NCBI GenBank assembly: GCA_016718805.1
Contig: JADKCP010000011.1
Span: 434,001 to 498,000, forward strand
Source: Bacteroidota bacterium
GTDB lineage: Bacteria; Bacteroidota; Bacteroidia; UBA4408
Length of the DNA stretch: 64,000 nucleotides
Direction: 5' to 3'
The notes below the pieces were generated by a model, which did not search any database, had not been told where the DNA came from, and saw only the letters and a list, made by a program, of their open reading frames with translations. Below, one piece after another: positions 51,896-60,114 of this stretch. Position numbers and translations under genes: made by a program. Position 1 is the first letter of the stretch. Each line of letters opens with the position of its first letter.

Positions 51896-53380
51896 TTACT
51901 TTACTTCTTGCATTAGTTTTTTCACCAGCGGGGAAATAGCAATCATCACAACACCTGCTACCAACGCATAAATAGCCAATTGTTTGTAGCCATCGGTATA
52001 AGCTATAAGTTTTTCAGTAAGGCTTGCATTTTCGCTAGCAAGGCTCATTCCAGCCCCTAGTATACCGGCAACATATTGACCGTAAGCACTAGCTAAAAAC
52101 CACATTCCCATCATTACTCCTTGTAATGGTTTGGGCGACAATTTGGTCATAATTGACAATCCTATTGGAGATAAACAAAGTTCACCAAAAGTGATAATAA
52201 AATACGCGAGTGTAAAAATATCAAGTGATGTTACACCTTGCTCGTTGGCAAAAAAACGAGTGCTATAAAACACATAAAAAGCTAATGCTAAAAACAAAAA
52301 CCCTAAGCCGAATTTTACAACTGTATTCGGTTCGGCTTTTTTCGCACTCATCCATACCCAAAGCAATCCAAGTAATGGCGCAAAAATAATTACAAACAAA
52401 CTGTTGGCTGCATTATTTACACCATTCGGATCGAGCTTTACTCCTAAAACAGTATCGGTTAAATTTCCGGCTGCAAACAAACTTAACGAGCCACCGCTTT
52501 GTTCAAAAAATGCCCAAAACAAAATGGAAAAAATTATGAAAACCAAAGCTGCCAGTAATTTTTTTTGTTCAGCTTTTGAAAACTTGGTCATCTCATAAAA
52601 AATATAAATCAAGGTACATGGACCAATGGTGTACATAAAATAATCGGTGTATTCGGTTTTTGCAACCATTACCATTATAATAGGAATCAGCAGCAATGAA
52701 CCAAGGTATACCAAGTACTCGTACCATTTTTTTGTATTGCCGTTTGCATCTACTTTAAGTGGTGAAAGTCCTATTGGGCCTAAGCTACGTTGAGTAAAAA
52801 CAAAAGTGAGTAAGCTAATTGTCATTACAATTGCAGCTAATCCAAAAGCTAAATTCCATGAATAACTTTTTGCAATAGTGATACAGGCATAACCTCCCAA
52901 AAGCGCACCCACATTGATACCTGAATAAAAAAGTGAAAAACCTGCATCGCGTCTACTATCATTCGTTTTGTACAAGGTTCCCACCATGGTTGAAATATTG
53001 GGTTTAAAAAAACCGGTTCCAATAATGGAAAAACTCAATCCTAAAAAGAAATACTGATGTGGATCAAAAGCCAAAATACAACTACCGGTAATCATCAAAA
53101 TACCTCCCCAAAAAAGCGACTTGCGAAATCCTAGAATTTTATCGGCAAACAAACCTCCAATAAAAGTAAATGCATAAACAAAAGCCTGTGTTGCTCCATA
53201 TTGCAAATTGGCAACATCGTCTTTCATCATTAGTTGGCTTACCATAAATACGGTGAGCATTCCGCGCATTCCGTAAAAGCAAAAACGCTCCCACATTTCA
53301 CTAAAAAATAAATACCACAATTGTTTTGGGTACTTACCTGTAAAGGATTGTATTTGTTCTAGACTCTGTGTTTCGTGCAT
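51896..53380 (-). CDS. POT-family peptide transporter (second copy)
   Basis: This 494-residue proton-coupled oligopeptide transporter (major facilitator) has about 12-14 helices. The E-x-x-E-R signature of POTs is EMWERFCFYGMRG (28-40), and FSLFYSGINVGAL is the second PTR motif. Substrates are di- and tripeptides in the family. It is 87 bp downstream of the related gene at 53468 on the same strand, with a terminator hairpin between, so each may be transcribed separately. Confidence 0.9.
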   Translation of the reverse strand: MHETQSLEQIQSFTGKYPKQLWYLFFSEMWERFCFYGMRGMLTVFMVSQLMMKDDVANLQYGATQAFVYAFTFIGGLFADKILGFRKSLFWGGILMITGSCILAFDPHQYFFLGLSFSIIGTGFFKPNISTMVGTLYKTNDSRRDAGFSLFYSGINVGALLGGYACITIAKSYSWNLAFGLAAIVMTISLLTFVFTQRSLGPIGLSPLKVDANGNTKKWYEYLVYLGSLLLIPIIMVMVAKTEYTDYFMYTIGPCTLIYIFYEMTKFSKAEQKKLLAALVFIIFSILFWAFFEQSGGSLSLFAAGNLTDTVLGVKLDPNGVNNAANSLFVIIFAPLLGLLWVWMSAKKAEPNTVVKFGLGFLFLALAFYVFYSTRFFANEQGVTSLDIFTLAYFIITFGELCLSPIGLSIMTKLSPKPLQGVMMGMWFLASAYGQYVAGILGAGMSLASENASLTEKLIAYTDGYKQLAIYALVAGVVMIAISPLVKKLMQEVK

Positions 53381-53406
53381 GTTTCCGGATTTAATTGTTG
53401 CTATAA

Positions 53407-53443
53407 AAAAGCAAACCGCAGACTAATAATGTCAACGGTTTGC
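53407..53443 (-). terminator. Terminator between the two POT genes
   Basis: GCAAACCG at 53411-53418 pairs with CGGTTTGC at 53436-53443; on the minus strand a T run (TTTTTT) follows at 53410 downwards. It lies between the stop of the upstream copy and the start of the downstream copy. Confidence 0.7.
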
Positions 53444-53467
53444 TCAATTTACTGAATGAATTTTAAA

Positions 53468-55006
53468 CTATTTTACACCGTGCATTCTTTTTTCTAACCA
53501 TTTATACATGCCAAAGAGCAATAAGGCAGCCACACCACTCAAGCCAATAAATACGCAGAAGAATGTAAAGAGATTATTAATTTCAATTCCTAAAAAAGTT
53601 GGTATTGCAGCAGCCACATCAGCCGGACTTTCGCCGGCACCAGGAGGAATCAAGGCCGATAAAGTACCCGCAAATTTATTGGCAACGGCATTCGCTAAAA
53701 ACCAAGTACCCATTAGTAATGAAGAAAATCGCAAAGGAGCCAATTTGCTAACCATACTTAAACCAATTGGAGATAGGCTTAATTCGCCAATGGTATGTAT
53801 AATATACAAGGCAACTAACCACCACATACTAATTTTGGTTTGCGAATCAACACCGTGCACACCGTATGCAATAACAACATAGCCTAAGGCTACTAAAGCT
53901 AAACCAAATGCCATTTTCATTGGAGAAGAAGGCTCCATATTTCTGCCGTGTAAGAAATTCCAAAAACCACTCATCATTGGAGCAAGAATTATGATCGCCA
54001 ATGGATTGATGGATTGAAACCAAGAAGCCGGCATTTCCCAGGAACCAATGTGACGATTAGTTTGAGCATCGGCAAACAATGTTAAGGAAGCACCCGCCTG
54101 TTCGAAACATGCCCAAAAGAAAATAACAAAAAAGGCTAAAATAAATATCACAGAAATGCGTTGTTTTTCATCACTCACTAAAGATTTATCGCTGTATATT
54201 ATGAGTGGCATAACAATGATGGACGCATAAATTAAGTAAGCAATAATATCAAAATCAACTTTAAACATGGTTTTGAAATTCAGTAGGAAAAATATTAAAC
54301 CAATTGTTCCTACAATAATTGCAGTAGTTTTAATGTCCATTTTCGCCTTTGGCATTCCTACTGCTTCGCCATCAGGAGTTTTGAGCAATTTATTTTTTAG
54401 CACTTCAAATGAAATAACACTGATGATCATTCCAATACACGCAGCTAAAAAGCCCCATTTAAAATCGTGAATATTACCGGTATCACCTAAGCTTCCACAA
54501 ACCAAAGGCGAAAAGAAAGCACCTAAATTGATACCCATATAAAATATTGTAAATGCACCATCAATACGGTGATCGCCTTTTGGATAAAGCTGTCCAACCA
54601 TGGTCGAAATATTTGGTTTAAAGAAACCGTTTCCAATAATTAAAAAAGTTAAACCTGCCCACATTATTGAGATAGAAGAAGCATTTTGAACACCATCGGT
54701 TACCGCATTACCACTCATGAATAATAAAAATTGACCAACTGCCATCATGATACCTCCAATGAAAATACTTTTGCGATTTCCCCAGTATTTATCAGCAATG
54801 TATCCACCTAGCAAAGGAGTTAAATAAACCAATCCTGTAAAACTTCCAAATATATTCGATGAGGTTGCACTGTCCATAAACAGCGCCTTTGTCATAAATA
54901 AAATAAAAATAGCTCGCATGCCGTAGTAACTGAAACGTTCCCACATTTCAGTAAAAAACAATAAATACAATCCCTTGGGATGTCCAGTTTGGTTTGTTTG
55001 GTTCAT
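53468..55006 (-). CDS. POT-family peptide transporter (first copy)
   Basis: This 512-residue PTR/POT transporter is related to the next gene on the same strand. EMWERFSYYGMRA (19-31) and FTIFYMGINLGAF are the diagnostic motifs; a SIGHT-like NGFFKPNISTMVGQLY follows. It carries a longer middle loop than its neighbour. A tandem pair of peptide importers suggests a protein-feeding lifestyle. Their promoter region shares the gap with the propeller gene. Confidence 0.9.
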   Translation of the reverse strand: MNQTNQTGHPKGLYLLFFTEMWERFSYYGMRAIFILFMTKALFMDSATSSNIFGSFTGLVYLTPLLGGYIADKYWGNRKSIFIGGIMMAVGQFLLFMSGNAVTDGVQNASSISIMWAGLTFLIIGNGFFKPNISTMVGQLYPKGDHRIDGAFTIFYMGINLGAFFSPLVCGSLGDTGNIHDFKWGFLAACIGMIISVISFEVLKNKLLKTPDGEAVGMPKAKMDIKTTAIIVGTIGLIFFLLNFKTMFKVDFDIIAYLIYASIIVMPLIIYSDKSLVSDEKQRISVIFILAFFVIFFWACFEQAGASLTLFADAQTNRHIGSWEMPASWFQSINPLAIIILAPMMSGFWNFLHGRNMEPSSPMKMAFGLALVALGYVVIAYGVHGVDSQTKISMWWLVALYIIHTIGELSLSPIGLSMVSKLAPLRFSSLLMGTWFLANAVANKFAGTLSALIPPGAGESPADVAAAIPTFLGIEINNLFTFFCVFIGLSGVAALLLFGMYKWLEKRMHGVK

Positions 55007-55028
55007 AGAGTTAATGATTAGTGTTTGG

Positions 55029-55056
55029 CGAATATAACAAAATTGTGAAATACAAA
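55029..55056 (-). promoter_or_regulatory. Promoter of the POT gene
   Basis: TTTG (minus, 55053-55056) and TATATTCG (55029-55036) are 16 nt apart, 23 bp before the ATG at 55006. It fits the -33/-7 pattern. Confidence 0.5.
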
Positions 55057-55086
55057 ATTAGGCTACATTTTAGCCAAGAATTATAT

Positions 55087-55106
55087 ACCTGTACTTTCGT
55101 ACAGGT
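55087..55106. repeat. Inverted repeat ACCTGTAC/GTACAGGT with TTTC loop
   Basis: Arms 55087-55094 and 55099-55106 are perfect, and with a G-T pair and flanks the symmetry runs to 55083-55110. TACTTTCG (55092-55099) inside it also fits a plus-strand -7 box. No U-run is present, so an operator or a hairpin in the leader is likelier than a terminator. Confidence 0.55.
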
Positions 55107-55194
55107 GTATGACTATTCAACCATAAATATTGCCCACTTATCGCAAATTTTAGCTCATTACGACTAAATTTTTATCCTTCAAAACTTTAGTACG

Positions 55195-55202
55195 TATATT
55201 TG
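55195..55202 (+). promoter_or_regulatory. -7 box TATATTTG
   Basis: An exact TAnnTTTG lies 124 bp before the ATG at 55327, giving an untranslated leader of about 110 nt. An alternative -7 box lies inside the hairpin at 55092-55099. The rest of the gap (55007-55326) is AT-rich with no ORF. Confidence 0.4.
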
Positions 55203-55326
55203 ACTGTAACTCAAATTTTATAACCATCAAAATCATAAAATGTGCATTAACCTGTATTGATTTAGTTCAACCTAAATAACTAAATTTTTATTGTTAACCT
55301 TTTTGACGAAAATCCAATTTATACTT

Positions 55327-56646
55327 ATGAAAAAAATAGTACACACTTTAGCATGTATTGCGGCGCTCTTGATAAGCCAATCAAGTATAGCTGATCCTTA
55401 CTATAATTGGGCAAAACGACTGGGTGATGCAGGAGCAAATGTGGATGTTGGCAAAGCCATTTACAGTGATCAGAATGGCAATGTATACCTCACCGGATAT
55501 TTTAAAGGTGCAGTTGATTTTGATCCTAGCAATGGTGTAAGTTTGCTTACTTCAGGAGGTACTGCTGAGAATATTTTCTTTGCTAAATATACCGCTAACG
55601 GAAAATTAAGCTGGGCCAAACAAATTGGCGATGCGAATAAAAGTGCTGGTTTAGCAATTCAAACCGACGACACAGGGAATGTGTATTTGCTTTCAAATTT
55701 TGAATTAAGTTTAAGTATAGACTATGACCCAGGTACAGGAACTTCCAACATGACCGGTCAGGGCTTCAAAACTATTGTGTTGTCGAAATACACATCGAAT
55801 GGTGATTATGTTTGGGCAAAATCTATCAATGGCAACGCCGATAATTATGCACATAGCATGCGTTTGGATGAGGCAGGAAATATTTTTATTGCCGGTAGAT
55901 TTGATGGAATTACTGACTTTGACCCAAGTGCAGCAGCTGCGACTTTAACATCAATTGGTGCCTATAATGGATTTTTTGCGAAATACACCAATCAAGGAAA
56001 TTATATGTGGGCTAATCAACTATCAGGTGTGATAAGTGGAGAAATTGATGTGAATGATTTAACATTGGACAACCTCGGTAATTTATACCTCAGCGGTAAT
56101 TACAAAACCAGTTGTGATTTTGATCCAAGTCCTGCAACCACTATTCGGAGCAATGATGGTAATTCTGATTTTTATGTTGGAAAATATACTGAAAACGGTG
56201 TTCTTTTATGGGCAATTGCGCTGGATGGAACGAACGATGATTATGCTCGTTCAATAGCCGTGGATGCCAATTACAATGTATATGTTGCCGGAACATTTAT
56301 GGATAGTTTAGATACTGATCCTTCAGGTATTGATCATTTTGTAGTTTCTTCAGCGCCCGGAAATCAAGATTATTTTGTTGCTCAATACAATTCGTTGGGC
56401 GGCATGAATTGGGCATTTGGTGTAGGAAACGGACAAGTTGCTACTTGTAACTCGCTTAAAATTGATGGCAATAATACTGTGTATTTAACAGGTAGTTTTT
56501 CGGGAACTATGGATTTTGACCCAAGTGTGAATACTGCCACTCAATCGGCTATTGCCGGATACGATATTTATTTAGCTGTGTACGACTCCTATGGAGAATA
56601 TGTATGGGCTAAAAATATTGAGGGAATTCGAACGATGAAGGTCTAG
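55327..56646 (+). CDS. Seven-bladed propeller protein, 5' part (frameshifted)
   Basis: The open part has 439 residues from the ATG at 55327, which begins the signal peptide MKKIVHTLACIAALLI; an in-frame codon at 55291 is less likely. The mature protein consists of six and a part beta-propeller (SBBP-like) repeats of 45-60 residues, each with a WAK/WAI motif and a D-F-D-P-S motif (GAVDFDPSNG, GITDFDPSAAA, TSCDFDPSPAT, GTMDFDPSVNT). The frame ends at TAG 56644-56646 in blade 7, but the sequence in the next frame (NDEGLD, 56631-56648) continues the blade. One base is missing near 56625. Together with the following frame this was one protein of about 1540 residues. Confidence 0.85.
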   Translation: MKKIVHTLACIAALLISQSSIADPYYNWAKRLGDAGANVDVGKAIYSDQNGNVYLTGYFKGAVDFDPSNGVSLLTSGGTAENIFFAKYTANGKLSWAKQIGDANKSAGLAIQTDDTGNVYLLSNFELSLSIDYDPGTGTSNMTGQGFKTIVLSKYTSNGDYVWAKSINGNADNYAHSMRLDEAGNIFIAGRFDGITDFDPSAAAATLTSIGAYNGFFAKYTNQGNYMWANQLSGVISGEIDVNDLTLDNLGNLYLSGNYKTSCDFDPSPATTIRSNDGNSDFYVGKYTENGVLLWAIALDGTNDDYARSIAVDANYNVYVAGTFMDSLDTDPSGIDHFVVSSAPGNQDYFVAQYNSLGGMNWAFGVGNGQVATCNSLKIDGNNTVYLTGSFSGTMDFDPSVNTATQSAIAGYDIYLAVYDSYGEYVWAKNIEGIRTMKV

Positions 56647-56648
56647 AT

Positions 56649-59600
56649 ATGTTTCTTGATGAGTATGCTCGAATATATATGACAGGTTACTTTGGAGATG
56701 CTGTTGATTTTGATATAAGTACAGATACGGTTGAATTATCAGGTGGATTGGTAGATATTTTTATGCTTAAATACTCACAGGATCATCCTATAGTGCTTGA
56801 TAAACCATCTGACAAAGCAACCTGGTTGGTTGGAGCAAGTTACCCTATTAGCTGGTCAAGCTCAGGAATTGACAGTGTGAAAATTGAACGACTTGAAAGT
56901 GGACAAAGTAACTGGGAATTACTCGGCATTGAAAGTGCTACAGCTAGTCCTTTTACTTACAATTTATTAATTACAAATCCTTTAACAGAATACAAATTAC
57001 GAGTATCCGACGCAGACAACAAAACTGTAAAATACACCAACGAAATTCGTGTCAAGTTCAATCCTCAATTCAATTATCCATTGGGTAATGAGCAATTGGC
57101 GGGCGATTCAATTATTACTGTTAAATGGATTGCAGTTGGAAGCAGTGCTCCCTACTTTGATTTAAAGTACTCGCTAAATGGAGGTGCAAATTGGTTTGTG
57201 ATGAGGGATAGTGTTCAAACTTTTTTTGATACTGATAGTAGCTTTTACATTGGAAATTACAATTGGAAAATTCCAAGTAATACTCCAACTAACAATGCTA
57301 AAATTGGAATTTTTCCAGTTAATCAAACAATACCACTTTTAGCTTCAAATAGCTTTACATTATTGGCTGCAAACCCTACCAGTTTTACATTGCTATCACC
57401 TAATGGTGGTGAGACTCTTGAACGCAAGCGACATCATTTTATAACCTGGACAGGTGTAAGCATGCCTCCGATCGTAGTATTGAGTTATACGCTTGATGGA
57501 TTAATTTATTCAACAATTGATACTATTGCCAATGTGGGATACTACGACTGGAGGGTTCGTGATACTGTATCGAATAATTGCTTCATAAAAATTTCGAACT
57601 TGTTAGGAAGTATTACAGATGAAAGTGATGCGGCTTTTGAAATAGTGAATTCTGCCGGAGATGAAGCGGAACTTCTTGCTCCGCAACTTAATGATTTATG
57701 GTGTGCAGGTACCAAACAATATATTCGATGGACTACCAATGTTTCAACAAAAATTGTTTTGGAATACACGACCGGATCTGGTGGTTGGAATTTAATTGTC
57801 ACAGTGGATGCAGCGAATAATATGTATTTCTGGACGATACCTTCTGTAGTTACAAATGCAGCGCGTGTTCGGGTAAGTCCTGCAGATGGATCAGGATCTA
57901 ATTTAAGTACGACCGATAAATTTACTATTTGTGCCAATGCGGCTTCAGTTGAATTGCTTTCGCCAAATGGTGGTAACGCTTATTTTCCGGGATGTTATAT
58001 TACCATTGATTGGTTATCGAATAAAATTAATTCGGTTAGTTTATTATATACAATTGATGATGGAATTCATTGGAATGTGATTGACTCAAATTTAGTACAA
58101 AATACTTACTGCTGGCTGGTACCGGACAGTACATCTACCCAATGTAAAGTAAAAGTGGCAGCTACATTTGCTAGCAATGTGGTAGATGAAAGTGATGCTG
58201 TATTTGAAATAAAAAGTTTATTTGTAGGTACTGCACCTTCATTATTAACTTCTAATTTAAGTATAACGCCATGTGTGAACGATACCTTTTCGGTTGCTTA
58301 TACTGTGAGTGGTGACATTTTCGATACGAGCAATGTATTCTTAGTGCAATTATCGGATAGCAGTGGAAATTTTTCAGGTGCCATAACGGTAATTGGTAGT
58401 TTAAAAGATTCAGTAAGTAATTCAATTGTCTGTGTAATACCATCAGGAATAAAAAACAGTGCCTTATATCAGATACGCGTTGTTGCCAATAATCCACCTG
58501 TAATTGGTATAGCAAGTTCAGCATTTACAATTGATCAGCCGGAGTTTAATTTTACAGATACAACTATTTACCGCTATTTACCTTCAGCAAGTGTGGCTTT
58601 TCCATTTATTGGAAACTTACCAGTAGGATCAAGTGTTGAATGGGAATTTGGTGATGGTTCAACTTCATCGGCGTTGCAACCAACCTATTCTTATTCACAA
58701 CCCGGTATTTTCGATGTTAGTGTAAAAGTTACTAATAGTGCAGGATGTAGTTCTAAACAAACATATAAAAACTATGTGCGTGTGGATAAAAAATTTCCGA
58801 ACCGTAAATTAGATCCCAATAACACCAATACTATAACCGGAATTTCATTTAGAAACGATAGTACAGGTACCATTGCATTTTCAGATGGGGCCGTAAAATT
58901 CACCAACGACTATGGTACAAACTGGTATTCGGTTCAACCAAGTGGAATTCAGGATGTAAAGGCGGTGAAAGTTAAGAGCAGTACAGAATGGATTGTAGTT
59001 GGTGGTAATGGTGGTGTACGTAAAACTTTAAACCGTGGATTAAGTTGGGACACCGTAACTTTTGCAGGAAATATTACACCAAATGTTCGTTTAAATGCAG
59101 TTGATTTTTCCACCACTTTAAGTGGATACATTGCCGGAGATAGTGGAAAAGTTTTTCGCTTTTTTAATGGCAAATTTAATCCCGCTCCACAATTTACACA
59201 GGCTAATTTATATACTGTTTACGACGATGGCTCAACAGCATTTGTAGCAGGTGACAGTGGAAAAATAGTAAAACGAAGTGCTGGTATATGGACGCATAAA
59301 AATTCCGGTTTAACCGCTGCTATACGTTGTATTGTATTTGCACCCAGTGCTTCTGCAAAAGGATATGCCGTAAGTGACGAAGGTAAGATTATTCAAAGTA
59401 CTGATAATGGAGATACCTGGAGTTTGTCGCTTTCTGGTGTTGATATCGACTTTAGTAGTGTAGCCTGCTCAGAAGCCGGAGATAGTGTTTGGGCTGTGGG
59501 AACAAATGGAATTATTTACCAGAGTTTGGATAATGGAGGCAGCTGGGAACGTTTTTCAATTGGTACAACCAATAATACCACGAATGTAAAAGTTAAAAAA

Positions 59601-59954
59601 GACAAAGGATATTTAAGCGGTAGTTCTGGAACCTTGCGGACATTTAATCCTGTTAACAATCAATTATCGGTTGGAATTAAATGGATTGCTGCGTCTACCA
59701 ATTCTACTACTTTGCTATATCCTAACCCAAGCAATTCGCACTTTTTATTTAGCATAAACAGCCCACGAGAAGCTCATTTGAAAGTATACTTAAAAGATAT
59801 TAACGGTAAGGATATTTCAATGTTGTGCAATAAAATGGTAACAGGAAATTATTCTCAATTGGTGGATGTTTCAGCGCTTAAATCGGGAATTTATTTTGTA
59901 CATTTTACAAGTGATAATAGTATTACAATTAAGAAGATTGTAATTGCACATTAA
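56649..59954 (+). CDS. Seven-bladed propeller protein, 3' part with T9SS sorting domain
   Basis: This is the continuation of the frame at 55327; the open frame actually reaches back to 56622. It finishes blade 7 (RIYMTGYFGDAVDFDIS), then four or five Ig-like domains with repeated L-L-S-P-N-G-G-E and W...L.Y..DGG motifs, a PKD domain (WEFGDGSTSSALQPTYSY, about 655), a Ycf48/BNR-like region (about 690-1000) and the T9SS type A sorting domain (YPNPSNSHFLFSI, GIYFVHFTSDNS, about 1020-1101). The protein is a secreted adhesin or binding protein. The ATG at 56649 is probably not a real start. Confidence 0.83.
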   Translation: MFLDEYARIYMTGYFGDAVDFDISTDTVELSGGLVDIFMLKYSQDHPIVLDKPSDKATWLVGASYPISWSSSGIDSVKIERLESGQSNWELLGIESATASPFTYNLLITNPLTEYKLRVSDADNKTVKYTNEIRVKFNPQFNYPLGNEQLAGDSIITVKWIAVGSSAPYFDLKYSLNGGANWFVMRDSVQTFFDTDSSFYIGNYNWKIPSNTPTNNAKIGIFPVNQTIPLLASNSFTLLAANPTSFTLLSPNGGETLERKRHHFITWTGVSMPPIVVLSYTLDGLIYSTIDTIANVGYYDWRVRDTVSNNCFIKISNLLGSITDESDAAFEIVNSAGDEAELLAPQLNDLWCAGTKQYIRWTTNVSTKIVLEYTTGSGGWNLIVTVDAANNMYFWTIPSVVTNAARVRVSPADGSGSNLSTTDKFTICANAASVELLSPNGGNAYFPGCYITIDWLSNKINSVSLLYTIDDGIHWNVIDSNLVQNTYCWLVPDSTSTQCKVKVAATFASNVVDESDAVFEIKSLFVGTAPSLLTSNLSITPCVNDTFSVAYTVSGDIFDTSNVFLVQLSDSSGNFSGAITVIGSLKDSVSNSIVCVIPSGIKNSALYQIRVVANNPPVIGIASSAFTIDQPEFNFTDTTIYRYLPSASVAFPFIGNLPVGSSVEWEFGDGSTSSALQPTYSYSQPGIFDVSVKVTNSAGCSSKQTYKNYVRVDKKFPNRKLDPNNTNTITGISFRNDSTGTIAFSDGAVKFTNDYGTNWYSVQPSGIQDVKAVKVKSSTEWIVVGGNGGVRKTLNRGLSWDTVTFAGNITPNVRLNAVDFSTTLSGYIAGDSGKVFRFFNGKFNPAPQFTQANLYTVYDDGSTAFVAGDSGKIVKRSAGIWTHKNSGLTAAIRCIVFAPSASAKGYAVSDEGKIIQSTDNGDTWSLSLSGVDIDFSSVACSEAGDSVWAVGTNGIIYQSLDNGGSWERFSIGTTNNTTNVKVKKDKGYLSGSSGTLRTFNPVNNQLSVGIKWIAASTNSTTLLYPNPSNSHFLFSINSPREAHLKVYLKDINGKDISMLCNKMVTGNYSQLVDVSALKSGIYFVHFTSDNSITIKKIVIAH

Positions 59955-59997
59955 CAGTATAAAACTAAACATCTAGTAGTTGGATGCTTATTCGAAT

Positions 59998-60037
59998 ACA
60001 ACAAAAAAGCCTAGTACAAACTAGGCTTTTTTGTTGT
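59998..60037 (+). terminator. Intrinsic terminator of the propeller gene
   Basis: ACAACAAAAAAGCCTAGT at 59998-60015 and ACTAGGCTTTTTTGTTGT at 60020-60037 form an 18-bp perfect stem with a 4-nt loop. It lies 44 bp past the stop. Confidence 0.92.
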
Positions 60038-60087
60038 GAAGCAGAGAGATTTAATTGAAAGCTTTTTTTAAAATCTTTTAGAAAGCC

Positions 60088-60095
60088 TATCTTCG
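60088..60095 (+). promoter_or_regulatory. -7 box TATCTTCG
   Basis: TATCTTCG matches TAnnTTCG 20 bp before the GTG start of the M1 peptidase gene, downstream of the terminator. No clear -33 element is seen. Confidence 0.45.
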
Positions 60096-60114
60096 CAAGC
60101 TGTATCTAAACTGT

